Below, in pieces: positions 11,368 to 24,170 of a DNA stretch of 64,000 nt (positions are counted from its first letter, which is position 1; every line of letters starts with the position of its first letter). The translations under genes were made by a program, and so were the position numbers. The stretch is from assembly GCA_008704415.1 (NCBI GenBank), contig VXIS01000071.1, forward strand, positions 62,001 through 126,000, written 5' to 3'. The notes under the pieces were generated by a model, which was not told the DNA's origin, did not search any database, and saw nothing but the letters and a program-made list of their open reading frames with translations. This DNA comes from Sphaerosporella brunnea (Eukaryota > Ascomycota > Pezizomycetes > Pezizales > Pyronemataceae).

Positions 11368-13457
11368 ATGGTCTCCTCCATATCGCGATCGCTGCCGGCG
11401 CCAGCAGTCAAGCCTCCTCCACCACATTACCAGTCGTTACTGACACCATTGCTGCATCGCCGGTTCGTGAACGCTTTCTTCGTCTGCGGCGCATTTTGTT
11501 ACTTCCTAGCGTTTCTAATCAGCGACAAGTCGAGATGTGAGATGATGGCCCCGCTTTTTGCTTGTTGCTACACTGAACTGGAGCTTACTTGTCCTCAGTC
11601 TTATGGACGCTGTTCCCTGTGATGCTTTTCAAAAGCATCCTGTTGGGCCTTTTTTCGGCGATGCCCATTTTACTTCTACGGATCCACCAGCTACACGGTT
11701 CGTCTACATTTTGTGCGCGGGGAGGCTTGAAGGTTCCTACTAACAACGGTACAGTTGGCAAAAGGGTACAACCATCGCCGTTTCTCGCATTTCAGAGGGC
11801 CATCGGATCGTTTTCCACGTATACGACAATCTTTATCTACGCACTTTCCTCGCTAGTCTTCGCAGCCATATACCTTGCTTCGAGCAGCCCAAATGATCAG
11901 CTTGGAATTTTGGTCGAGGGAAGGTATTGCTTGGCACACTGGCTTATGGTTGGCTTGTATTGATCTATCTCGTAGGATCCACGAACGGCCACGTTTGAAC
12001 GAAAGATTTCTCTACCTGGTTTTCTTCGCGACCTATCTCGGATTTCTGCAAGGCATCTACCACATCGCAAACGACAGGGCAAGACTCACGTTTCCAGAAG
12101 AGCCGGTACGTCCAATCATGGAAATCTTTGCGGAGTGCAACCAGCTAACCCACCCAACCAGATTGCCTCGGCCCAAGACGCGGCTCGACAACAGTTCCCT
12201 AACATCGCATGGAACGTTGGACTCAATGTCTTGATCGGTACCGTTTCTGGGCCTCTAGTGTACCTTCCGTTCCGCCATCCCATATGGTCATGGACATTGT
12301 GGTTCGCTCGGCGGTTCTACTGGTTGAACCGCTCCGCAGTGCTTCCTTCGTTCCCAGTCGGCCCAGGATTGTTCATCCGCAGCGCGGTGCTCGCGGCTAT
12401 GATCGTCCTCATTTCAGAGGTCGCCCATATGGCATTCATCTCTTTCTTCATTGAAGACCCATTCAAACACGGCAAAGTGATCACTGACAAATCCATGGAT
12501 CCTAATGGCACTCTTGTTACTGGTCTCCGTTCCGCGAATAAGCCGCTGACGAACCCAATTGCCTTTTGGGAGCTGCGCTATATCTCCGAGAACCGTGCAG
12601 ACCGTCGCGTAGGAATCTTCACGGACGTTGACCGCAAGCCGCAGCCAACTATCTGGCAGCAGATTGTGGTAGAGAGCCTCCGGTGCGTCAACGAAGTTGA
12701 GATTAAGCTGTCGGAGCTGCAATCCCCGTCTGCCCCGGCTGCTGCACCAACACCTTCCACTCCCTCTTCGAGCTCCGTCGCCAGTCCGCCTCACATCCCT
12801 ATGGGAAAGACCGAGAACATCTTTGTCCAGACCTCCTCTCGATCCCCCGTCCGCGACCTGATGGCAATGGTGCAGTCCACTGATGGCGGATCCTCTCCCG
12901 CTGCGGCGCTGCGTCAGCGCCTGCCGCTGCCGGAGTCACTGAGCGCAAGCACTTCGCAGATCTCGGTGGTGGATTCAATGAAGAACACGATTATCCCCCT
13001 ACTATCATCACCGTACGGCAAGCCATTCCGGCAGACAGTGCAGCGGGTGACGAGCGGGGCCATTCCCAACCCTCGTATCCCCAAGGATGCCATCACTGGT
13101 GCTTCCCCTATGCCTACTCCTCCTCTGCTCTCCTGCTAACTTTTGACAGCACTGGGAAACATGGTCATCGCCTCTCTCGCAGAAGACGAATACGGAAATG
13201 TGCAACGCGATGTGCGTGCTATCCTCGAGAGCTTCTGCGCTACCCTCGACACGCTCAAACGGTATGTTGCCAACCCGCCTCTGCACTGGACCGATACAGA
13301 GGCGCGGGAAGCACCGCATCTGGTGTATCTCGAGGAGCCGACAATGCTCATCCAACAACTCGAAAAGACTCTTCGCGAGATCACGCTAGCTTTCGAGCCG
13401 TTTATGGATGAGCTGGGGATACCTGCGAGTTTGAGGGCAAAACTGCCGGAGGTGTAA
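11368..13457 (+). CDS. ndc1: Nucleoporin NDC1 (pore membrane protein)
   Basis: Integral membrane nucleoporin that anchors nuclear pore complexes and spindle pole bodies. Exons 11368-11536, 11599-11697, 11755-11923, 11976-12105, 12162-13098 and 13150-13457 give 603 residues. The N-terminal half has about six hydrophobic spans (FVNAFFVCGAFCYFLAFLI; LWTLFPVMLFKSILLGLF; YTTIFIYALSSLVFAAIYLA; FLYLVFFATYLGFLQGIY; VLIGTVSGPLVYLPF; LFIRSAVLAAMIVLISEV). The soluble C-terminal half contains IAFWELRYIS, close to the AFWEL motif of the family, and a Ser/Pro-rich linker. I chose the third in-frame ATG because LTPLLHRRF then falls near residue 30, as in other fungal NDC1 proteins. The upstream ATG at 11233 would add 45 residues. 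Family assignment rests on topology and these motifs. Confidence 0.85.
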
Positions 13458-14489
13458 AAATTGGGGGGGTGACGGGGGGGAGTAGTGTGTAGGTCTCATG
13501 AACTGGGTTGCATACTTTGGGCTCTTTTGTTGTAGTGGCGGCACACGGTGCGAGGCGTTTTGTTCGGATCTTGCGAATATGATACTTCTCTGTTTTCTGC
13601 TTCTTTTTCTGCTTGTTCTTTTTTTGTTTGTTTGCTGTAGGTATTTCTATTATACTGATACACTACGAACCAAACTAACTCCTGCACCTTTTTTTTTTGC
13701 GGCTTTGATGCCCCCCCCAAAAAAAAAACATAGCGAAATGTCCAACGTACCCCCCGAAGTCTTTTTTATGCCCCACACCCCCAATGCCCACACCTCAAAC
13801 TGTGACTAGAGATTATCAGTGACTTTCCCGACACCAATCCATCACCTATTCACCCTCGCGCTGACACTATATCAACGCTGCTGCCGGTCAGTTTCTTCGT
13901 ACCCAACAATGTCGACACTCTGGCAGCAAGAAACCACAACCCCGATCGCAACCATCGTAACTGCTACCACTGTGACTGCAACCCTGGCAACTAGGGTGGG
14001 GGCACTGCATGTTGGGCAGAGGCTTCCCCATTTCAAGATTTCAAAGAATACCTCGCGCCCCTGAAGGCTTCCATTTCTTACGGCGGTGGCAATACTGTAC
14101 GGATGAGAACCGGTAGCCATATAAAAGGTTCAGTTTTTACAAATCAGTGACAGGCAGTTTTTTTTTTTTACTGTGGACCTTGATCTGTACACGCTTTCAA
14201 GATTCGGATATCCCTTGTGGGCATGCAGTTTGCGGTCATTAACTGTCCCAAAAAAAAAAAACACCCTCCTCTGGACTATATGCCTAAGTTTGTGCATGCG
14301 CAACACAGCCGGCTGCGTACCTACAGTGCTGATATGGCCCCCTATCGAGCAAGAAGATGTTAGGAACCTGAAGAAGGCTGCCGATCAGCGTGTCACAGCG
14401 ATGGTCGATAATACAGCCCGGGGGGCCAAGCTGGGAACTTCAACCACGACGAGTCTGATTCTGGCTCAGAGCTCCAATTGAACGGTGTG
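13458..14489. other. Gene-poor spacer rich in homopolymer runs
   Basis: No supported gene. Runs of T, C and A (for example about 13691-13727, 14160-14170 and 14251-14262) and short overlapping frames. Part of a degraded transposase may extend left from 14490, since a frame ending in VRNLKKAADQRVTAM lies at about 14355-14400, but it is interrupted. Confidence 0.4.
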
Positions 14490-14700
14490 AGGCCCCCGTA
14501 ACCAAGGTGCCTCGAGGGCGCCCTACAAAGAAGCGGTTGAGAAAAGGTGACATTCGTCAGAGGAATGATAAGCAGTTTGCAGTGGGTTCGCGGCAATCAA
14601 AACCTCATGGGAGAAATACCCAACAGAGCCCCACCACGCTGCTCCACCTGTAAAGGCTTAGGCCACTATGCATCAAGTGCAGAGAGGCCCATATGTAAGG
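14490..14700 (+). pseudogene. Fossil of a transposase tail (MULE-like basic motif and zinc knuckle)
   Basis: One frame reads VPRGRPTKKRLRKGDIRQRN, the GRPxKKR-type basic motif found near the C-terminus of Mutator-like transposases. About 45 codons later, in another frame, comes CSTCKGLGHYASS; a further one-base shift brings a cysteine into place and completes a C-x2-C-x4-H-x4-C zinc knuckle (14640-14680). Two frameshifts and the absence of a preceding transposase domain mark it as dead. Retroelement Gag also carries zinc knuckles, so the class is tentative. Confidence 0.35.
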
Positions 14701-14956
14701 AGTGCGGGAAGGGTGCACGAGGGGAACACAGAGCGATCTGCAGAAAGGAGCTGGGCTACCGCCTGGTTTCTCTTTTTTTGCGCTGTCAATTTAATATTGT
14801 TGGACTCTAAATGAAGACCTACGATCTTCCCTTTCTTTAAGCTGTAAGGAAGATGCTGTTGTGAGGTGCGCGCATTGGGAGGTGGGGCGGGGTTTCTGGG
14901 GGGTACGGGGCATAAAAGCCGTATTTTTGTTCAAATATTCTGATCCGCGTGGGTGT

Positions 14957-17900
14957 CTACAACAACGAAAGTCCCTCAAAAGCAGGAATAACCGGCACCT
15001 CCACCTTTCGCGCAGCCTCCTCCTGCTGCAAAATTCCATCCTCCAACAGGCTCGGCGACAGAAGCTGTTGCTGCTTAAAAACGTCACCAACGCAGCCCTC
15101 CAGCATAGCCAGCAACTCCTTAACCATACCCTGCAACGCGGCCGCACTCTCTCTCATGCCGCGCCTAAACAGGGCCTCGACAAGACGTTGTGTGTCGTCG
15201 TGTACACTCTGCACCCGCTCAATGAGTCTCCGGATCGAGTTGACCAGATATTCCTCCTCATACACGCTGCCCTTTTTACCCCTGGCACGCTTGCGCTCGT
15301 CCTTCCTTCTGTTCTTGGAGGTCTTGCGGGAAACGCCGGTCTGTGCCGTCCCCAGCGAGGCACCGGTGTAGCGCGTGAAGAGAGTCCCGCCGCTGGTGGA
15401 CGCGTTGGTGGGGGCGAGGGAGACGTTGTCTGGAGCGTCGGCTTCCGTAGTGCCATCGAAGTAGGCCAGAGGGTCGATGGCGTTCTTTTCGCGGAGCTCC
15501 GCAATGCGTGCGGTTTGTGCGGTAAGCTGGCCACGGCATTCGGCCAAGAGCTCGGATGTTGAGGCGAATGCTTCGCGGAGGAGCGGATCGATGAGGGATT
15601 CCAGGAGCGCTGGTTGGTTCTTTAGAACCACTGTTCGCATTGCGTCGGCGTAGTGGGCGCCTTTGCATAGTGCCGTTGCGGCGGCTGGGATGTCCTCGAG
15701 GTGGTCGGTGTATATTGTTGCAGCGTTCTGGTATTCTTTTGATTCCAGGAGAGACTCTGCCAGGGATTCTGCAAGCTCTTTTAGGGATGAGGCGGGGACA
15801 TTGGAGGAGCTGGCTAGGAAGAGACATTCGCGCCAGAGAAGCGCGGTTTGGTAGCATTCTATTGCAAGGGAGTGTTCCGAGAGGTATTCGTATGCGAAAC
15901 CGGCTTCTCGGAAACAGTTCATTGAGTGCAGAAAGGAGGCGTAGTCTCGCATTATGGTCTTGAGGTGCTCTGCCTCGTACTTGTAGAGCTGGAGAGCATC
16001 CGTGTATAGCTCCTTCTGGATGGTGTAGCTCCTCGATTCCTCGAAGTGTTCCGGTCCCATCTCGTACAGGCTCTTGAGCGCTTTGAAGTATCGTCCGAGC
16101 TTGTCATCGATAGTGTATCTCCTTCGAAGCTCTTCCATCTCTTGAAGACTTTGCAGGAATGGAAGATACTCTCGGGGGTCCTGCATCATGTTAGTAACGA
16201 AAATCAGACGTCGAGTGACTATCTGTGACGGACCTTCTGGGCCTGCTGCGCAACCATGATGGCAACATCGAGATCGTAAATTCCCAATGCTGTGTCGTAG
16301 AGCTTGTTGACATCCGACAACCAGCAGATATGCGTAATTGCTTGTTCATACAATTCCTTGCCTTCTCATTGTCAGCTTTGTGAGTAGAATTGCAATTTGT
16401 TGAAGCACCTTTCAATGTTGCTATCAGATTCAACGCGGACTCGTGATCTGGCGGCGTCTTGCACACATATGCCGTGATGATGTTTTGCATGTGTTTGGAC
16501 AAGTACTTTCTCCGAAGAACGTCAATGAAAGCGTTGCAAATGGTGTTCACCTTGTTGCCATCAGCGGTCTTGCTCGTTCCGACCACAGCTGGCACAGTGG
16601 TAGTGGGAGCCAGGGTCTCGCGGTACATGGTCTTTGTGACATCTTCCTCACTGTCTATAGTTAGCATCTCTCCCTGAGCATGGAGGGCTAGCTACCTACC
16701 GTAACTGTGACAAAACTAAGTCTATGTGCTCAACTTTCTTTAGCTGCTGGACAAATAATTCGACACATTCCAGGAACTGGCTAGGAGCATAGTCATGCAA
16801 GAGGTTGAGATCCACCCTGTTGTCTCGGCACGCAAGGAAGGCCTTCTTGTAATCACGGGCCTCAATGCTGCGCCGTACACCTGCAAGAACAAGTGCTCGG
16901 GGGTAGATTGTCTCCAAGTTTCCTCTGGGCATCTGGAGGACGAGTGAGAACTTGGATGGCATCACACAGACCAAGCGCGACCCTCGTTCAATATTACGGC
17001 AACGCTCATCGCCGGCAGCATCGTCAGAAGGAACCTCAAGATCTGTGTCACCATTAGCCCCCCTAATCCAATCATTGAGATCAACATGTCAAGATACCAT
17101 GAACGTCTGAAGTTAGATGGACGAATTTGATCACATGATGGCTAGTAGTAAAAATCAAATGTGCGTTCGTAACCGAAAATGAAGTGACCGATGAAGCTAG
17201 AAGTCTCTCGTTGGCATATAGACGACCGTTCTCTGTGAGGCCGAACACCACAATCTGTGCGGCTGTCAGCAAAAATCACCCAATCCTAGACAACCTGTAT
17301 TACCTGTTCCTCCAAGGTGCCAGGCTGAATCCAAGGGCAGGCAGCCGGCAGTTTGCAAACAGGGTACGCCGTCTTTTCCGAAAAGCTGTATCGGAAGACA
17401 TTACCGTTCTCCTCCTCACAAAGCACACCGCCAACCTCTCCGGCGGTCTTTAAGGCGCAAATAGAGGTCTGAAGCTCATGAGTCTCATCCTGTGACAATC
17501 TTTCTGGGCCCTCAAGCGTGAAGCAGCGCAAGATACTGTGGCCTGCATTGTTCTCCCCCAGAAGGCAGACTACGTCCTCACTGACGAAGCAGATTTGGCG
17601 GAAAGCTGCTGCTTTATCGGTCTGAACAATATTGCGGGTGACTTGGGGTTCCTTCCTTGGCTTGAAGCCCCAGTCGACGAGGTCAGCACTCTTGTTCCGC
17701 AGGACTGCGATGCGAGTGCTGCTTGGGCTTATGGCAATATCAACCGGCGTGCCATCCAGATCAGCGTCACAGAAGGACATTGGAGGTGGAACGTTGGCAA
17801 TACGCATGGGCGTGAGCTTCAGCTTATCTGTCCAATGGTAAGAATCCGAACATAGCACAAGGTACTCATCACGCACCTCCATCAACCACTCCGACAATGC

Positions 17901-19197
17901 CATAGTCATTCGGAGGGACAAAAGGTCCGGTGGCAGTGTTCCAAACAAACGAGCTGAACTTGACCAGTGCTACAACTGCATCAGCGGTCGGTCACAGCGG
18001 TTCAAATGCACAAGTTTCTCTTACTGGACGCAGTGATGGCAAATTTCAACGGCTTCTCGGGGTGCCAAAAGAAACCACATTTATTGTCTGCAGATTGAAG
18101 TATGAGCTCCTGCTTTAGATACCAATGATAGTTCCCCATGCTCCACAGCTGTAGCCTGTCAGCTAGACATATAGCCAATACCGTGGAGTCTCCGTTCCAA
18201 AACATTGATGTGATCTTGAGCTGCGTAGATGGTGTTTTCTCTCCAGTCTTGAGAGTGAATTCGCCGTGTCGGAGGCCGTTCCGCTCAAAGAAAACGATGT
18301 CTACCCTGTCAGGTCGCCTCTGCACGCTGGCAATTAAATTTCCCACTGGCCTCCAGGTTATTGGGGACTCCAATCCATCTACCGGCTCGCTGGCACTATC
18401 TAACTGTCCCTCGCGGCTGTACACCCGGATCACACGTCGCTCATGGTTCTCAACCACAGAAACCGCCAGATAAGCACCGTCACCCCTCCAAGTGATCGTG
18501 ATTTGTCCATCGTCCTGGTCACTAAGCTTTCCCGAGTCTATTTTTTCCGGAACGGTAGGGTCTCGAAGTCCCTGCGCCTTTGCGTGCTTTCCCTGGAATT
18601 GTGTTTCGGCCTTTCCCCAGCCTACCGATACGTGCTGCGACGCTTTTAGATCCTCGGAGGTGAAGGGGACCTCTATTATCGGCTCAAACTCCCGCGTCAT
18701 CAATAGCAGTCCTGGAGCTTTCGTGGTTATGGCCAACACCTCCTCGTCCGGAGACCATGCTGCCGCGGAAATCCCACTGTCGATGCATCCTAGGATTTCA
18801 ACTTCTACCACTGGGTCTTCGCGGACCAGCACGATGTTGCCACTGGCGAAGAGGACGCATATTGAGGATGTGTCGGGGAGATAGCGCAGGCTGACAATCT
18901 GGTCGGCTGCTGTTGGAGAGTCGTCTTCCGGTAGGGCTTCCCATTCAGTTATGAGAGTCGATTCGCCAGTTTGCTATTGGGTGGTGTCAGCACAGACGGA
19001 ACAAGTGTTGGGCGCACTCGGGGGCAATATCGTACGGTGACTCTGGTAAGCTCCACGACTCCATCTTGCGAAGGGCCAAAAGCGCATATCAACGTGTCCG
19101 TGGAGACGTCCCACGTGGAGGCAGTAATGGGAGCATCTGGAGCTGTGGTAGAATCAACGCCGACCTCGGACTGGCGCGTTTTCAACAGATTGCGCAT
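14957..19197 (-). CDS. elp1: Elongator complex protein 1 (ELP1/IKI3)
   Basis: Scaffold of Elongator, which modifies wobble uridines of tRNAs. Nine exons (19197-19036, 18973-18025, 17975-17877, 17827-17304, 17254-17098, 17042-16700, 16650-16409, 16364-16234, 16180-14957) give 1276 residues, the usual size. The N-terminus MRNLLKTRQ and WD-type beta-propeller segments (ITASTWDVSTDTLICAFGP; ISAAAWSPDEEVLAITT) are followed by ANERLLASSVTSFSVTNAHL, LVLQMPRGNLETIYPRALVL and DPREYLPFLQ, then the C-terminal SVYEEEYLVNSIRRLIERV next to the Lys/Arg-rich segment typical of ELP1. Intron 7 (16408-16365) is only 44 bp. Several splice sites were decided by frame and family match: acceptors at 17976 and 16365, donor at 17097. 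Confidence 0.95.
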
Positions 19198-19685
19198 GGT
19201 GATTGGGTGGGTGGGCTGTGCGTATCGCGAGCGGTCGGGTTAATGAGCAGTAGCGACGTGCCCCGCTATGTTTTTTGTCCACCCCACCATGACACGCTAT
19301 TCGACTTGCCGACGGCAGAGCCGCCTCAAAGTTACTTTTTTACATGACGTCTTGCTGCCAACCCTCGTTTCTGCTAATACACACCACGCTCTGCAGGAGG
19401 GACCAGAAGTGGACCGAGAGATGCGTAATGCAATCGCAGCACTCTGGTTACAGGCTACAGGCTACGACCATGGGATATCTACCATCACAACGCCGAACAT
19501 CAAGCTCATGAAAACACTCGAACGTGGCGGTGTTAGATGTCATGTACACACGGTTCCGATTCTCCCCTTATAGATACAAAGCTCGAGTGCCGAGCAAATC
19601 CAGCACTGTGCCCGAGCATGCACGGAGCACTATCCCACTCTCCCCCAGCCCAACGAATCTACTGTTTTTGGTGGAAGCCAGACAT
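19198..19685. other. Spacer between ELP1 and COX8
   Basis: About 490 bp carrying the ELP1 promoter and the COX8 3' flank. No gene or repeat seen. Confidence 0.4.
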
Positions 19686-19981
19686 TTACTGGTTCTTCTT
19701 CAACTGGTAGACGGCGATGGCGAAGGGAAGACCGAAGCCGACGGCTGTTCAGACAGTCAGTCGGGTGCGCTGTGGATTCGTTGCGCTGGAAACATACTGC
19801 AGAAAGCGACGTAGCGGAGCCAGAAGAACCTAGTCAAAGGGTTGAAGGGCAAGTTGGTGCGAGGACCCTCAGGGTAGTGATAGTCCAAGCGACGGGGAGT
19901 CGCGTGGAGGTTGCGGCGGGCAACAGCCAAAGGGGTCTGGCGGACAGCGAGGAGCGAGCGGCGAATGGTGCCAGAGATCAT
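19686..19981 (-). CDS. cox8: Cytochrome c oxidase subunit VIII (yeast COX8, animal COX7C)
   Basis: Small single-span subunit of respiratory complex IV in the inner mitochondrial membrane. Exons 19981-19798 and 19744-19686 give 80 residues. A basic presequence (ISGTIRRSLLAVRQTPLAVARR) precedes the mature motif YPEGPRTNLPFNPLTRFFWL, then the membrane span TVGFGLPFAIAVYQLKKNQ. This order matches COX8/COX7C closely. An upstream in-frame ATG exists at about 20014, but the one used here starts directly with a typical presequence. The gene is divergent from MTR4. Confidence 0.92.
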
Positions 19982-20547
19982 TTTCTTGAAAGTGTCAGCT
20001 GGCGGGTTGAACATAATAAAACAGCGAGGTGGAGTGGGGTTGCTGCGCGGGATCACAGAGATAGCGGGCCATATCGCGATCGCCATGCCCGGAGGGAGAA
20101 AAAGAGAGAGAGGCAGAGAAGTTGGGATCCTTACCGGAGAGCTTGAATGGATGGCGTCGATAGATTGATTGAGTGGAGGAGTTGAGGACGTTGATTTCGG
20201 AGCGACGGCGGATTGGGGGGATCGAACCCGCTTTCGCTCGCTACCCGGCTGGAGCGCGAGAGCGAGATTGATTACTAAGCGCCTCTGAGACCAAACGATT
20301 ATTAACATATTATGTAACCCCAACCCCAACCCAGCGTTCTCTCGCCCGTCACTCGCGGGGCTTAGCCTGTGCATTAGCTCCTCGTCTAGCGGGTCCGCTG
20401 CTGTTCAAGATCCCGCCGTCGTCAAACGCAAAACCCTCGAGATAAGTTTTTTTTTGTTCACAACGTCTACCATCGCCGCACCTCGACGCTATACAGAAAC
20501 ACACCCCCAAAATATCTCCCCCATCCGCCTTTAAGGCGCCGCCGACA
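19982..20547. promoter_or_regulatory. Divergent promoter region COX8 / MTR4
   Basis: 566 bp between two divergent starts. No further gene. A B-box-like word at about 20215-20230 was examined as a tRNA and rejected. Confidence 0.4.
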
Positions 20548-23500
20548 ATGTTTGACGACGATCTTTTCGACGTTTTCGACCAGGATGCCCAGCAGCAGCA
20601 ACCGCCACAGCAGGGTTCAAACGCAGAACGCCGCCGCCCGAGAAAAGATCGCAGCAAAAAGCGCAGCGCGAACGGTCCCGATCGTGCTGATGGCGAGAAC
20701 GGTCGTAACGGCGCCGAGAGCAGCGGGGACGCTATGGCCATAGACTCCGAGTCGGCTGCGGACACCGATAACCAGCAACAAGCTCAGCAGCAGCCACTCA
20801 GTCCGCCGTCTGCGAAGCGTCAGCGACGTGCGTCTACCGACGCTGAGCCCATCGTCACGGACGCATTCGAGATCGAGGCGGTTCGAGAGGTGCCAGCTGG
20901 CGGCGGATTCGCCCCGCAGGATACGGAGGGAAAGTCAATTATCATCCCCCATCAAGTGCGACACCAGGTTTCTCTACCCACCAACTACAAATACTTGCCG
21001 ATCGAGGACCACGTTTTTGCGGATCCCCCGGCGCGCGCGTATGGATTTACTCTGGACCCGTTCCAGAAAACCTCGGTGGCCGCGATAGAGCGCGGAGAGA
21101 GTGTGCTCGTCAGTGCGCACACCAGTGCAGGAAAGACTGTCGTGGCTGAGTATGCGATCGCGCAGAGTTTGCGGGACAACCAGCGCGTGATCTATACCAG
21201 TCCCATCAAGGCTCTGAGTAATCAGAAGTTCCGGGAGTTTACTGCGGAGTTTGGCGACGTCGGTCTGATGACCGGAGATGTGACAATCAATCCATCCGCG
21301 ACCTGCTTGGTCATGACTACGGAGATTCTGAGATCCATGTTGTACCGCGGATCCGAGGTGATGCGAGAAGTGCAGTGGGTCATCTTCGATGAGATCCATT
21401 ACATGAGAGACAAAGCTCGTGGAGTCGTGTGGGAAGAGACCATCATCCTTCTGCCAGACAAAGTTAGATATGTGTTTTTGTCTGCTACCATTCCGAATGC
21501 CATGCAATTCGCTGAATGGATCTGTAAAACACATAACCAGCCTTGCCATGTAGTCTACACGGATTTCCGACCGACACCCCTCCAAAACTATCTGTTCCCA
21601 TCGGGAGCGGACGGCATTCACTTGGTTGTAGACGAGAAGGGTGTCTTCCGAGAAGATAACTTTCAAAAGGCAATGGGTTCATTGGGAGACAGTCAGGGTG
21701 ATGACCCTGCAGATATCAACGGAAGGCGAGGAAAGGGCAAGAACAAGTGGCAGACCAAAAAAGGAGGCAACAGAGGTACCAATTTCACCCGGTAATACCT
21801 GGCTTTCGCTAACAGATTCCAGGCCCATCTGATATCTACAAGATTGTGAAAATGATCATGATCAAGAACTACAACCCAGTGATTGTGTTCTCGTTCAGCA
21901 AACGGGAGTGTGAAAACCATGCACTGGCAATGAGTCAGTTGGCATTCAACGATGAGGCCGAAAAGGAAATGGTTGGAAAGGTCTTTGAGAACGCCATCAG
22001 CTCGCTCTCAGAAGAGGACCGCTCCCTTCCTCAAATACAACACATTCTTCCTCTGCTGCGACGTGGAATTGGTATCCATCACTCGGGACTCCTCCCCATC
22101 CTCAAGGAAGTCATTGAGATTCTCTTCCAGGAGGGCTTGATCAAGGTTCTCTTTGCCACCGAAACTTTCTCCATCGGTCTCAACATGCCGGCAAAGACTG
22201 TTGTCTTTACCAGTTTGCGCAAGTTCGATGGAAAAGAACAGCGGTGGATCTCTCCCTCGGAATTTGTCCAGATGGCCGGTCGAGCCGGTCGTCGTGGATT
22301 GGATGATCGAGGTATTGTCATTCTCATGATCGATGAAAAGATGGAGCCACAGGTCGCTCGCAACATCGTCAAAGGAGAGCAGGATCGCCTTAACTCGGCA
22401 TTCTACCTCGGATACAACATGATTCTGAACCTGATCAGAGTTGAGGGTATCTCGCCAGAGTTTATGCTTGAGAAGTGTTTTTACCAGTTCCAGAACACTG
22501 CGGGTGTATCTGTACTGGAGAAGGGTATGTGAATCCCATTTGCGTCCAATAATTCAAGCTAACTGCTTTCAGAACTCGGCGAGTTGGAACAGGAGAAGGC
22601 AATGGTGTCTATTGACGACGAAACGACTGTCAGGGAATACTATGACCTGAGGCAAAAGCTCGACATGTATGCGAAGGACATGAGAGATGTGATTAACCAT
22701 CCCAGCTACTGTCTTAAGTTCATGCAGCCAGGAAGGTTGGTGAGAGTGAAGTACCGGGATCATGATTTCGGATGGGGTGCCGTCATAAACTATCAGAAGC
22801 GAATCCCAGGAAAGGGCAAGGTACGTGACTTGAGTGGCTTGTTCTCGTCAATATTATTCCATTGGCTGATCCCATCCAGGAAGAATTCCCGCCTCACGAA
22901 AGCTTCATTGTGGACGTCCTCCTGTGTCTTGCCAGCGATGCACCATCCTATCATCGGTTGAACCCAGATCTGCCACCCGGTGTCCGCCCCCCTGCGGAAG
23001 GCGATGCAGGAAAGATGGAAGTCGTTCCCGTTCTGCTCAACTGTCTCGACAGTATCTCTGGGATTCGCATATTCCTGGACAATGATATGAAGTCCTCGGA
23101 AAACCGAAACATCGCGAAGAAGAACATCGAGGAGATCAAGCGCAGATTTGGTGATGGAATCTCTATCCTCGATCCGGTCGAGAACATGAAGATATCGGAT
23201 GATTCGTTCAAGGCACTCCTTCGCGTAAGCCTCGCTTCCCCAATGAATTGACCACTGATATCTGACAATGCCTTCAGAAAATTGAGGTGCTGGAGTCTAA
23301 ACTTCTCTCTAATCCCTTGCACAACTCCCCTCGACTGGTTGGTCTTTATAACAAATATAGCCACAAGATGGAGATCCACGAGAAGATCAAGGCGACTAAG
23401 AAGAAGATCGCTGCCGCTCATACAGTCATGCAGCTGGATGAACTGAAGTGCAGAAAGCGAGTGCTGAGGCGATTGGGTTTCATCAATGACACAGATGTCG

Positions 23501-24170
23501 TGCAGCTAAAAGCAAGGTTCGTGGCCATGGATGGGCACGTCTGACACATAACTAACATATATGCAGAGTTGCGTGCGAGATCAGCTCAGGTGATGAACTG
23601 CTACTGAGCGAGTTGCTATTCAACCGAGTATTCAACGAGCTTAGTCCCGAAATCACTGCGGCTCTTCTCAGCTGCTTTGTCTTCGAAGAGAAGAGTAACC
23701 AGGAGCAGCAGTTGAATGATGAACTAGCCAAGCCTTTCAGAGAGCTCCAGTCACAAGCGAAATTGATCGCTAAGATCTCTGCCGAAAGCAAACTTCCGAT
23801 CACTGAGGATGACTATGTTTCCAAGTTCAAGCCCCTGTTGATGGAAGTAGTTTTCGAGTGGTCAAAGGGAGCCTCTTTCTCCACCATATGGTATGTTGAC
23901 AGGTGCTTATTGCCGGGCTGCGGCTAATGTTGTGCTAGCAAAATGACCGATGTTTACGAGGGCAGCTTGATTCGGATGTTTCGGCGTCTAGAGGAGTTGA
24001 TCAGGCAGATGGCTCAGGCTGCCAAGGTCATGGGCAGCGAGGAACTTGAAAAGAAGTTCGAAGAATCTCTTTCCAAGGTGAAGAGGGGTACGTTGTTTCT
24101 GCACCCTCCTGGATTGAACGTCGCTAACGTCCCCTCAGATATCGTTGCAGCAGCTTCGCTCTATCTGTAA
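20548..24170 (+). CDS. mtr4: MTR4/DOB1 exosome RNA helicase (Ski2-like)
   Basis: 3'-5' RNA helicase that feeds nuclear RNA to the exosome, including as part of TRAMP. Exons 20548-21775, 21823-22524, 22573-22820, 22880-23224, 23278-23516, 23567-23890, 23939-24087 and 24139-24170 give 1088 residues. A disordered Gln-rich N-terminus of about 100 residues carries a KRQRR basic patch. The helicase core has the Walker [10 protein letters not shown] near 189-197, Walker B FDEIHYM near 280, [25 protein letters not shown] and [12 protein letters not shown]. The beta-hairpin/KOW arch region follows ([19 protein letters not shown]), then the helical C-terminus ending [13 protein letters not shown]4 rather than SKI2 is supported by length, by the short N-terminus and by [12 protein letters not shown]. 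Introns are 48-59 bp. Confidence 0.97.

Noticed and set aside
20200..20300. Possible tRNA on the minus strand around GGGTTCGATCCCC
   Set aside because: The T stem has a mismatch, no matching 5' acceptor strand for the 3' end was found upstream, and no anticodon arm could be drawn.
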